Positions 1 through 10,070 of a stretch of 64,000 nt of DNA are shown here, piece after piece; positions within the stretch are counted from its first letter, which is position 1; the number at the start of each line of letters is the position of its first letter. Position numbers and translations under genes: made by a program. The stretch is taken from positions 6,589,501 through 6,653,500 of the forward strand of contig NC_060018.1 of NCBI RefSeq assembly GCF_021134715.1, given 5' to 3'. The notes beneath the pieces are model-generated. The model saw only the letters and a list, made by a program, of their open reading frames with translations. It had not been told where the DNA came from and did no database searches. This DNA is from Daphnia pulex. Lineage: Eukaryota > Arthropoda > Branchiopoda > Diplostraca > Daphniidae.

Positions 1-422
1 TTCCTCCTATGAGGAGGAGAGAGAGGGTGGGTGCCATGGGTGGGGTGGGGTGGGGGAACAGGTTCGTGAGGTCACGGCTCACTTCCAAAATGGACATGAG
101 ATAAATCTGAAGCTCGGCCAGCTGATAACAACAAGAAAATATTAGACACGTCCACTACGTACACATTTCAAATGTTTGATTATTACATAAGGCACAAAAT
201 CAATTGGACCTTTCCTTTTTTTTATTTTCTCGAAATATTTTATCGGGTCAATTGTTCAACTCGTAACGGAAGTCCCAACAGCCTACAGCTGGAATAAGGT
301 AGGGGAAGGGGGGAGCCCAACAACATCCGGGCACATTTTAAAAATATAATTTTTTTCGTTTTTTTCTGGGCGTGGGAAATGCGATGACCACAAAATAAAA
401 AACCTGTGGACGCGATCGGTGT

Positions 423-436
423 GTTGCCTAGGCAAC
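423..436. promoter_or_regulatory. Perfect palindromic X-box (RFX-type site)
   Basis: GTTGCCTAGGCAAC is a 14-bp perfect inverted repeat. It matches the X-box consensus bound by RFX transcription factors, with two GTTGCC half-sites meeting at TA. In animals such sites are often found in promoters of ciliary genes. The nearest gene seen here is sprouty, whose stop is 1.8 kb away, so the site may belong to a gene beyond the left edge. Binding is inferred from the motif only. Confidence 0.55.
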
Positions 437-1480
437 GAGAGAGCGTGGGCGTGGAACTTTGAACCGCCCGCCCGGCCGCCGGCTGCATCGATTCGGTAAC
501 CCCATTCGGCACACACACACACAACGAAAAAATATCTAACTAAAACGTAGCCGGGCGACAACAACTTCTTCTTCTTTTCCTCCCGTTTAGTAGACCCTTT
601 TTGGTGGTTGGTGGTGGAGAGAATCCAAAAAGGGACGGGTCAAAGTGGTCGACATCCGGTCGCGCGGTTTTTCTTCTTCTTCTTTAAGATGAGAACCGTG
701 GGGAGTTGGTTGAGGAGGGGGAGGGCAACATGCGGGGGCAGCAAACCCCCCCTCTCTCTCCCAACCGGGCTGTGCTGCTCCTGCTGCTGCCAAGCTTTAA
801 AAAAAATATATAAAAACCCGCCGGAAGTGGCTCGTCTCCTTTCTCTCTCTCTCCACAAACTTCTGTACGAGAACCATATGTCATGGCCATGGGTCTGTGT
901 GTATGTGTGTAGCCAACGGCTTCTTTTCCCATTCATATCTCTTCGGAAATATACATCTATTTGTATATTTCGTAGAAGAATAGAAAAACCTTTTTTTTTT
1001 ACTTTTAAGGTCGATTGACCTTTCAATCGGGTAGAGAAAAAAAGGGTTGAGGTAGTTTGGTCCCCCCCCGACCGGAAGTAGCCATCTGGTTGGGATATAA
1101 ATTCAGTCACACAGTGTCAATTCACGATATATTTTGCACAAGTGTAACCTTTTTCAATATATACAGTAAATACATGGGTAATTACAAAAACACACACTGT
1201 CAGCATTTTTCCTTATTTTTCTGAGAGCGAGAGAGAACATCTTTTTTCCATACGTAGAAAAACACAAATCAAATAGAGAAGAGAAGAGAAAGAAGAAGCA
1301 GGTTTTTATTTTTTAAATTTTTTGTCGGTCCATGCCGGAGAAAGAAAAGAAACGATCAGAGAGAAAGACGGACGTTCCAAGGAAAAAGAGGTAATCTGAT
1401 GAAATAAATAATTGTGGCCGCCGAAAGATAACCGAAAAGCTGAACCAAAAGTCGTCGTAAATTCTCTTTTTCTCCATCCA

Positions 1481-1481
<1 letters not shown>

Positions 1482-1512
<31 letters not shown>
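1482..1512. repeat. (TTA)n microsatellite
   Basis: About ten uninterrupted TTA units. Length polymorphism between individuals is likely. No function is apparent. Confidence 0.9.
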
Positions 1513-2094
1513 GTTTTGTGTTTGTTTTCTCCCATCGTCGCTGGATTTATATAAACCAATATAAAACGCCATCGAGACAGGTACAGAGAGAGAGAGAGAG
1601 AGACCCAAAATAATATGGTGACATTTGCTTGATAATTCAGACTAGACAGAGGACTTTGGGGGGGATAGAAATAGAAAAAGAAATAGAAAAAGACACGCCC
1701 GTCAAACAACCTGTTGTGGGATTTTTTCCCTAAGACATGCCAAAAGACGGTGGAAATTTGACGGAACAATTTTAATATGTGTTTTTCTTTTTTTTTAATT
1801 AAACTTTAGTGTGACATTTTACGTTTTTTTTTTAGTGTGTGTGTGTGTAGAATTTTCTCGTAGTTTTGTACTCCAACATTCAACCACTGATCTTTCTGCT
1901 TATGTACATACATACATATGATGGATGTATCTACATAGAGCCACGAGAAAAACAACAACAACAATCTGAGGGGGGAGGAAATGTGTGTGTTTTTTGGGGG
2001 ATTTCTTGGCCGTTTTTACATTTGTGTCCTCTTTGGTTGCGTCAAAGTCAAATTATTTCGTTTCACACCCGAAAAAAAAAAACCAAAAAAAAAA

Positions 2095-2100
2095 TTTATT
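2095..2100 (-). terminator. Candidate sprouty poly(A) signal
   Basis: TTTATT on the plus strand reads AATAAA on the minus strand, about 150 nt after the sprouty stop codon at 2249-2251. It is the first canonical hexamer I noticed downstream of the gene. More distal signals may also be used, so this marks only one possible 3' end. Confidence 0.4.
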
Positions 2101-2248
2101 GGGAGAGGTGGATGAAAATGGGAATCTCCATCCATTTTGGTTGAAAAAACAAGTTGAGTGCGTCGGGAGGGTGTGGGGAATAATAAAGAAGATGGGGTGG
2201 GAGTTGAAAAAACAGATTCATTTTTCTTTTTTCTTAAATCGAAATATT

Positions 2249-3643
2249 TTAAATATCTAAAAGTCGTTTTCCCGACGAATTGGGTAGAGGCTGGACGACG
2301 ACGGCAGTCTTGCCCGTTGGCTGGGCAGAAGAAGAGGTGGAGGTATGGTTGGGCCGTCTTTGTTGTTGTTGTTGATGCTGCTGATCACATCGGCATCCGT
2401 GTCGGGTGCACTTTTGGTAGCACATTTCCACCACTTTGACACCTCCTTGGAGTGGCCAGTAACAGAGTAAACACGGCATGACCAGAGTCAGACAGGCCAG
2501 ACAACCCCAACGGGCCATCCGGTGGTGGCTGGGCACACACGAGCACGGGGCGTCGGCGCACGATCCTCCGCTGGCTGATGTTGTCGTTGGCTGGTGGTGG
2601 TGGTATCGACGCCGATGGACGTCGTCATCTTCGTCGTCTTCATCCGACGCCGATCCGCAATGGTAGAAAAGTCCTTTGACACAGCAGAGACACGAGACGT
2701 AGTCGACGCACGATTCGGCCGAACAGAGGCACTTGTCGCCGCACAACCACTTGGACGGCAGGGGGCGCGGAGTCCGACAGGATAAACAACGGCAGCGATC
2801 ACAATCCGGGCAGATGACGGAATCGCCACCTCCGCTGCTCTGACTGCCCGGAGACGAAAAGACCATCCTCGACGTCGATGACGTCGTTGGGCAATTGACA
2901 TCGCGACGGCAATTGGCAGCAGCCGACGATGACGACGGAGTTGTGTCTTTGGTGAATTGGGCCGGCTGTTTGGTGATGGGCAGCGATCGTCGTGTGCTCT
3001 GCAATCGCTTCAACGACGGCGACGTCAACGGCGTGTTGCCCGTGTTGTTGAACGGCAGAGACTTGGTCGACGACGACGACGTCTTGGACGATTGGCTGCC
3101 CAGTGGACTGACCAGCGCCAAATGGTCGTGCGGAGAGCCGCTAATGTGGATGTGCGTTTCGGCGTGCAGAGGCGTCGTCGCCCGCAGTCCACCTTTCAAC
3201 GGCGTGTCGATGTACTCGTTGCGGACGCGCTCGCCATCCGGCCGCGGTTGCGACAGCGTGATCACTTCCGCCGCTGCTTCGACTGAACTTGTCGTCGCCG
3301 CCGCCACTTGTAACGACCGACTTCCGCTGACATTTGCGGTGGTGTAGGTCGTCGGCGTCGTTGATTGCCGGAGGGGCAGAGTTGGGGCCGGAACTCGTGG
3401 AACGACAATGGGAGACGTGGTGGGGGTAGTAGTAGTGGTGGTGGTGGTTCTTCTGGGCGGTTGGATTCGAACGGCCGAGCCTGGAAGAGGAGCCGGGCGA
3501 GCGGGAGCCATGGGCGGAATCCTCGACGGTCTGTCTGGCAGCAGCTCCATTGTTCGTCGATCCAACATTTCTTCTTCCGGACTGACCAGATTCCCGCGTG
3601 TCGTCGATGGACTGCTTTGAGTGACGATGGCATGGTTTGCCAT
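2249..3643 (-). CDS. sty: Sprouty family inhibitor of receptor tyrosine kinase signalling
   Basis: This 464-residue single-exon protein is a feedback inhibitor of Ras/MAPK signalling downstream of FGF and EGF receptors, acting at the plasma membrane. The Sprouty (SPR) cysteine-rich domain spans about residues 278-418: CPDCDRCRC, then LCSAESCVDYVSCLCCVKGLFYHC, ADAPCSC, and CLLCYWPLQGG. The conserved tyrosine lies in NEYIDTP (Tyr144), the equivalent of the Tyr55 motif of vertebrate Spry2 that binds Cbl when phosphorylated. The N-terminal half is of low complexity, with a Thr run at 66-73 and many Ser and Pro. A 25-30-residue acidic and His-rich insert (about 331-360) interrupts the cysteine domain. 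The start was chosen because an in-frame TGA lies nine codons upstream and no good splice acceptor is seen between them; the -3 base is C, a weak context. Sprouty genes commonly have one coding exon, as here. The family call is firm; the exact orthologue within the family is not tested. Confidence 0.95.
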   Translation of the reverse strand: MANHAIVTQSSPSTTRGNLVSPEEEMLDRRTMELLPDRPSRIPPMAPARPAPLPGSAVRIQPPRRTTTTTTTTPTTSPIVVPRVPAPTLPLRQSTTPTTYTTANVSGSRSLQVAAATTSSVEAAAEVITLSQPRPDGERVRNEYIDTPLKGGLRATTPLHAETHIHISGSPHDHLALVSPLGSQSSKTSSSSTKSLPFNNTGNTPLTSPSLKRLQSTRRSLPITKQPAQFTKDTTPSSSSAAANCRRDVNCPTTSSTSRMVFSSPGSQSSGGGDSVICPDCDRCRCLSCRTPRPLPSKWLCGDKCLCSAESCVDYVSCLCCVKGLFYHCGSASDEDDEDDDVHRRRYHHHQPTTTSASGGSCADAPCSCVPSHHRMARWGCLACLTLVMPCLLCYWPLQGGVKVVEMCYQKCTRHGCRCDQQHQQQQQRRPNHTSTSSSAQPTGKTAVVVQPLPNSSGKRLLDI

Positions 3644-4100
3644 GAGGCCACAGTCTCTCTTGTTTTCAGCAGACCACCAGCAGCCAGTCGTCGGCCGTCG
3701 GCACTACGGCAGTGGCAGTCGCCAGTTTTCCTTCCGTCGTGCGTTGCACTTTGGACGACGCCACCTCGCGGACGATCCGGCGGCTTTCACGGGACAACCT
3801 CGTCGGGTCTTTTTATATTTTTATTTCAGTCAAAATTTCGGGTCGTCGGATGCGCGCGCGCGCGCGCCCAAAAATTTTTTCTCTTTTCCAACTTCACACA
3901 CTCACGACACGACACACACACAATCACAGTTAGGATGGGAGCCGCCACATTGCCACTATTTCATTCACCTTTCATCCATCGAATCTTATCCTCTCGGCTC
4001 CTATACTCTCTCTAGGCTCTAATTGCTTTACAAAATAATCAATAAAAAGAGAGTTAGAAATTTCCAAGTCTCAAAAGAAATGTCGTCGAGTGTGAAACTC

Positions 4101-4103
4101 ACC
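4101..4103 (-). promoter_or_regulatory. Candidate splice donor of a sprouty 5' leader exon
   Basis: On the minus strand the sequence AAAG|GTGAGTTT forms a near-ideal donor, about 460 bp upstream of the sprouty ATG. It would suit a noncoding first exon joined to the coding exon. I could not identify the matching acceptor between here and 3644, so the exon remains a guess. Confidence 0.25.
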
Positions 4104-7091
4104 TTTGAATCAGTGTGGGCAAATCCGTGTGTGTTGACCGACGAGTTTTTGATTTCTGTCGTGTTGAATAATCCAATTCTTGAAATAATTCCTCAGAGAG
4201 AATTTTATTTTTGGGTTTTTGGGGTTTTTTGTTTTGTCAACTTTGTTATTTTCAGATTGGCACACACGCAGGAGGATAGACACACGAAGAGAGAGAGACA
4301 CAAAAATACACACGACAAGATGGCGTCTTGACTTGGCGAAAAAAAAAAGGAAAAAGAATTTGGGGTTTCTTTTTCGAAATGTTAGCGCGCGATTGTTTTC
4401 CCGTGTGTCGGCGCGGTGGAATTCCTCACCCAACGAGTGTGAATAATCAGATTGTGTGTCTGGTAAGTTTTGAAATGGAAACGTACACGGGGGAGTGCAC
4501 ACGCACACACACACCAGTCACACACATACACAGTCACACAACACACACGAGGCTGTCGGGCGCCCCCGTCTTAGGTCTGGGCGCACGGTACACACGTCTA
4601 AACAGCTGGAACGGGCTTGAACGACTGGAGATTTTGTGAATCGCCTGGCCCACAATGCGCCCACCAGATAGAAAGGCGAGAGAACTGGCAGCGCCACCGC
4701 TGCCAGTTTCCTGCCCACCCCACCACCACCACCCCACATCACCTCATCCCGGTGGGAGGAAACGGCGCGCACCCACCCCCTTCCTGTTCCAACATTTCTC
4801 CCATCTAACCGTTAGAGGCGCTGTGGCGCTCCCACCCACCCATCCCCCCTGGCGGGGCTTTTCTTCAAGGACGTGTACACACACACACACACACACATAC
4901 CCCGAGTGTGTATGTTCGTGAATGAGTTAGCCACCCACCCACCCACTTTTTGATTCTTTCTCTCTCTCTCTCTTTCTCTCTCCTTTCGTTCCACCACTTC
5001 CACCACCACTTGTCGTTTTTTCTTCTTCTTCATTCTTCTCCGTTTTGGCCTCTCCCTTTTTCGGACTATACCCGGCGCCAAGCCGACACCAAAGTTTCAA
5101 CGTCTGTCCAATCCCAACAGACGTTGGTGTTTTAGTGACATTTCGCCGACATTTTCTACGATATTTCAAGTTGCAAAAGAGTGGAGAATGACGTTAGCCG
5201 TCGGCACAACCAACTCGTCGGACATTTTCGCTCATCCAAATGACGGACTTCATTCATTCGGAAATTGCCATCCCCATCTGGACTGGACTGGTGTGCACAC
5301 GACTGTGTTGGCCATTGCCAACATGCCCCGCGTCGCTCCCAAAGCGAAGCGGTTCGTCTCTGTGCGCGTCTGCAGTCGGAAAATGATGTAACGAGCAGCC
5401 CATGGAGAGTTTGTGCGTCGGTATCAAATAATTACAAGTCAGCAAAGAGCAGACGAATAAACCGAAAAAATAAAAATTTTCTGTTTCGTTTTTTATTTTC
5501 TATTTTTTATCAATGGGATAGAGAAAAATGCACATGCATCATACACATGCCGAATGAATGAGACCGTGTTATCATCGCGTCGCCCAAACAGGTGTGTGTG
5601 TGTGTGCGTTCATTGTCGAACCAGTTAAGGGTTAAATTGTAATCCATTTCAAATCGAAACTGGTTCACACCATATCACGGCAGGCGAAAAAAGAAAGAAA
5701 AACAAAAATCTTTCTCTTCTCTTTTCGTTCAATCCCGCCCGTTGTTGTATCTAATAAAGTCTCCACACACACACCCAGCAGAATGTGAATGGCACGTGAA
5801 TTCTCGCTCATTCATCCCTATAGAAACAGCCACTGAGCTGAGCTGCTGGGCTGCTGGGCGAATGTAGAGAGAGAGAGAACGATCAAACGTGTCTTGAATG
5901 AATGACCGAGATGGACGAGAAAGTTGCCGTGAGTCAATGGCCTTGCTGTTGATTCGACACAATCAACCCGTTTCCAATCAAATTCGTACCAAGTGTCAAT
6001 TGGCTCTTGTGTGTGTGTGTGCGCTCAGCAGACAAACAACCAAATAATAAAAAAACCAGTCGATATCCGAATAAGCCAGCGGGATAGAACGAGAGATAAC
6101 GAAAATCAAATAATACGAATATATATCAAATAGAAATGTGTGTCTGATGAATACAGGTATATATATATATAAGACGAAAGTAAATCTCTATAGAAATGAT
6201 AAAATACAAAAGAAAAAGATGAGAGAGCTGAGCCTTGGCAGCCCGGCGCCACTTTATGAATGAAATGGTTGGCCTTTCGTAATAATAAAAAAAAGAGAGG
6301 CACGTCACACTATTTTCTATTTAGCCTTGTCCAAGTTTATATAGACACACACACACGGGATATACACAAAGATGTATAATAATTGAACGTGTATATAGAA
6401 AGAAAGGAGACTTGCCTTGCCCGTGGCCCAGCAGCTATCGACAATGGCAATTTACTGGGCGCCACATCAGCCAAACCGTTTCCCTTTGCCAATTCATGTA
6501 AACGCCAAAACTAAAGGCGAAGCTCCAAAAAGTAATTTTTATTTTTCTGGCCAAGCCGAAGGTAGACAACAAAAACATTCTCAATGCCGGATGCAAATCG
6601 CCCAGCGACCTCGCAGCTTACATTCCTTTTATTTTCTTTTTTCTTATTTTACTATATGACTACCAACTATTTAGTGTTTGACACGTTAGACTTTTTTTGT
6701 TGTTGTGTCGTGTGTGTTATTTCCCTGGCGCAAGGACTTGTGTGGTGTAGCCTTCCCCAGTGTTGTAATCTAATCAGCAGCCCAGAGTCGCAGCCTGGAC
6801 TCTCTACCCTCCCTCACTGGACTTGTGTGTGTGTGTCTATAAAAGCTGATTGCTTTGCCTCTCTCTCTCTTCTGAACAAGAAAAAAAATTGGAGAAAAAT
6901 AAAAAGAACTTTGTTCATCATCAATGTGTGTGTGTGTGCCGGTATAGCGAGGGCCAGCGTGACTAGATGTATACTCCCTCCCTTCCCCCCAAAAACTCCC
7001 GACGACGACGAACGAACGAGAGAGTCAACATCTCGGCTCAAAATAGAAACGACTGTCGGGGCTCGTGTTTCTCTCTCTCTCTGGCTGCGCC

Positions 7092-7092
<1 letters not shown>

Positions 7093-7122
<30 letters not shown>
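7093..7122. repeat. (GCT)10 microsatellite
   Basis: Ten uninterrupted GCT units inside a CT-rich stretch between sprouty and eIF5B. No coding frame around it looks real. Confidence 0.9.
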
Positions 7123-7124
<2 letters not shown>

Positions 7125-10070
7125 CATATATACTAGTATATACTATTATGCTTGCCCCTCTCTCTTTCTCTCTCACGCCAGTGACGTCATTTCCTGAACC
7201 CATCCTCTTTTCCTCTCTCTCTCTCTCTCGTATACACTTATCAGCAGCGTATATACACTGACGACAAATAACCAAAATAAAATGCTTCTAAAGTTGTCTT
7301 CACAAAAAGTTGTGTTTAATGGACGTCAGATCAGATATACTTGATTCCACCGGTGGAAGCCGAAAATTTCTCTCGAAACTGAACACATATATATTTTTTC
7401 TGGTGGACAGCACAGGATGTGTTGGCCCCTCAACAAGGTAGCAGCAGAGACGTGACTCCGTGACCAGACGGGCGAGAGGAAGTGCCTCATTCATTTATAG
7501 TCTAGTTATATACGATGATTTTGATTCGACTGGTATTTGTCCTCCTACCACTATATAACACCCCCTTCTTCTCTAGCAGCTCAGCAGCTCAGAGACAATA
7601 GAACCGGACGACGAGTGGAGAAGAGCGGATGCCGAAATTTCAAGCCGGAAGCCTTTCCGGCTTCAAAAAACCCCGGCTTCTTCTACATTTCTTTATGGGG
7701 CCAGCAGCAGGATACACTCCAGTTCATACCATGTTCTTTCTTTTTAAAAAATAATTATAATTTCGATGAAAGTTGCATCATCGTTATCTGTCTATATAAT
7801 ATAATAACTTTCCAGTTGTGTTTCGGCGAATGTAGGAACAACGTCATCGAACTCTGCGCACCCATGGCTAGACAAAAAAAGGATGATCTAATCGAATTGC
7901 CAAGCCCAAATAACACACGGCCTCGACTACAAGTGAAAATCTTTTTTTCTTCATTCTCAAACAGCTGTCGGATGATGAGCGCATGCGTGCCGGAATTTTT
8001 ATTTTTTTCCCTTTTTCTTTTTCTCTCAATGGAGTTGGAGGAGGAGGCCAGGAGCCAAGACTTGCCAACGACAACACAATGGTCCATTAATGCTATTGAC
8101 AATTCCTCCTCCTTTGCTTACGCTGGAATGTGGCGGCCTGTAATGTTACCACGCCCTCACTGTTTTCGCCGGGCCATTCATGCAGAAAATACCGAGCCCC
8201 ATCTCTATACTCCTGGGCTCCTGGGCTGGGCTCCTGCTCCTGGCGCCAACCATCAAATCAATCGATACCGAGTCTATATGGCCCTTTTGTTAGGCCATTT
8301 TTTGGGTTTGGAATTTTTTTTTTTCTCTTTTTCTTGAATGGGCGCCGGTAACGATCTCGGCCGATTATTAGACGGCGAATCGAATCGCTTGGAACGTCCT
8401 TTACTTTAGAGGTGACGGGCAGGAAAAAGAAAATCAAAAGAAGAAAAAAAAAACAGTTTGGAATGGGAAGTGGTGACCCGGTTATCTCTCTTTTGGAATT
8501 GGCTTGTATTTTCTTTTTCTCCTTCGACGCCAGTCTTATTTCGTCTCTCGAATAATATTTATAAATCTATAAAGTGGATGGGGGACTTTATGGCGTGACG
8601 GTGGCTGGCCAGGTCCAGCTCAACACAATGAACTTTGCTGTGGAAATGGTGGAGCAGCTCAATTGGCATTCCTCGGCAGCACGGCGAGAGAGATGATGGT
8701 GGTTCATTCACATATTTCTTTCTCTCTTTATACTCGCTTTCGGCCCTCATGCTCTCACTGTATAGTATACGCTGCTGCTGCTGCTGGTTATAATATCGAC
8801 GTCCTCAATCGGTAGTGATAAGATTTCATCACGACCAGTCGTTGCCCTCGGCGCTGGTATGGTGGCGGAGAAGAGAGTAACACGAACCGCTCAATCATTT
8901 CCTCTTCTTTGTTTTCGTCGTTTGTATCTCTGTGTGCACGACTCTCTCTGCACACACACAGACAGCAGACCAGAATCCAACGTTCATCTGGATGGCCTTG
9001 TCGCACAACAACACACACATCCAGCGGAAGCGAGGACAACCTCAAATCAACACACACACACACACGCTATACAAACGCAAGGCCGTCAACCGGAAGTCAG
9101 TGTGGGCGGCACCAAATCAATGAAAGGGGAGAGAGACTCCGGCCCTCCACACGGCGTGGACATTCTACCCCCTCCGCCCCCGCATTAGTCCCAACAACTC
9201 TTGTTTCCCCCCCTTCTACCACTCATGAGAGATTTTATTGATTTTTAACAGAATGGCTCTGACATCCGACACTTTTATTTTTTTTTTCCAGCCTATTTAA
9301 AAAAATAAAATTTTAAATAAAAATCCTGTTCCAATAGTCGTTTAATAAACGACGCAAAATGTTTGGTTATATCCAGCCACACACACAAAAAAGAATCCTG
9401 GCTTAGGTATATATCTAGATCGATAACTGGCGCTGGTCTATTTATAATTCTGCGGGGGTGTGTGGGGGGGATCCTGCGCAATCGGACAGTGACCTTTTCC
9501 AGGCACTTACTGAGAAAAAAAAAAGACAAGAGTCGTTTTGGTGATGTGGCAGATATCGATCGATCAATGATGATGATGTTCCAACTACATCTCTTAACTA
9601 GAAAGTCTTAATAATAATCCTTATTTCATTGACAACTGAGCCCCGAACTCTCTCAACCATTTGACAAGTAGAAACCTATATAGCCGACGGGTGAGGGGGT
9701 TCGACTATCACCTCAAAAGAAGCTCTCAAGTGTCGCCCTTTCTCTCTAGCGTGTTTGATGATTAGTCTGGCCACTTGATTAGTCTGGGGGCAATTAACGA
9801 GGAAAGGCCAGTGAACTACTAGGAGGAAACAAATCAGAGACGGCGGTGTCTTCTGGACGTTGTATTTTGGCTCGTTTGAACGGACAATCAACATGACCAA
9901 CGTCCTGGAAAGAAAGAAAAAAAGGCTCTCCAGTATGGATATTTTGTTTTTGACGGGATATCGATCCAGTTTGGTTTTAAATCTGACACGCCGGGCAACC
10001 GGCAGCTTCCACCATGAATAGTAAAGAGTTTTTTAAGAGGAAACAAGGAGAGGTCATCAAAACTGAATCA

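Larger units (their letters stand above)
1..2248. other. Noncoding region downstream of sprouty
   Basis: I see no credible coding exon here. Open frames are short, of low complexity, and overlap homopolymer or dinucleotide runs. The stretch holds a perfect X-box palindrome (423-436), a TTA microsatellite (1482-1512), a GA run (about 1584-1603) and several T-rich and A-rich tracts. The part next to 2248 should be the sprouty 3' UTR, because a minus-strand AATAAA lies at 2100-2095. What belongs to a gene left of the window cannot be told. Confidence 0.6.
3644..10070. other. Noncoding interval between sprouty and eIF5B
   Basis: About 6.4 kb with no convincing coding exon. It holds a (GC)8 run (3852-3867), a (GCT)10 run (7093-7122), CA and GT runs, CT/GA tracts (for example 4960-4980 and 7217-7229) and many T- and A-rich stretches. 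Both flanking genes are on the minus strand, so the interval should contain the sprouty promoter and 5' leader together with the eIF5B 3' UTR. No canonical minus-strand AATAAA appears for about 790 bp after the eIF5B stop; the first I noticed is at 9279-9274. A strong minus-strand splice donor (AAAG|GTGAGTTT) falls at 4103/4102 and could end a sprouty leader exon. Confidence 0.55.

Noticed and set aside
2895..3347. Plus-strand open frames opposite sprouty
   Set aside because: They mirror the Sprouty coding exon in other frames and contain no recognisable domain.
7537..8337. A 266-codon plus-strand frame between sprouty and eIF5B
   Set aside because: No domain is recognised, long T-rich stretches give FFF and LFLF runs, and there is no neighbouring exon.
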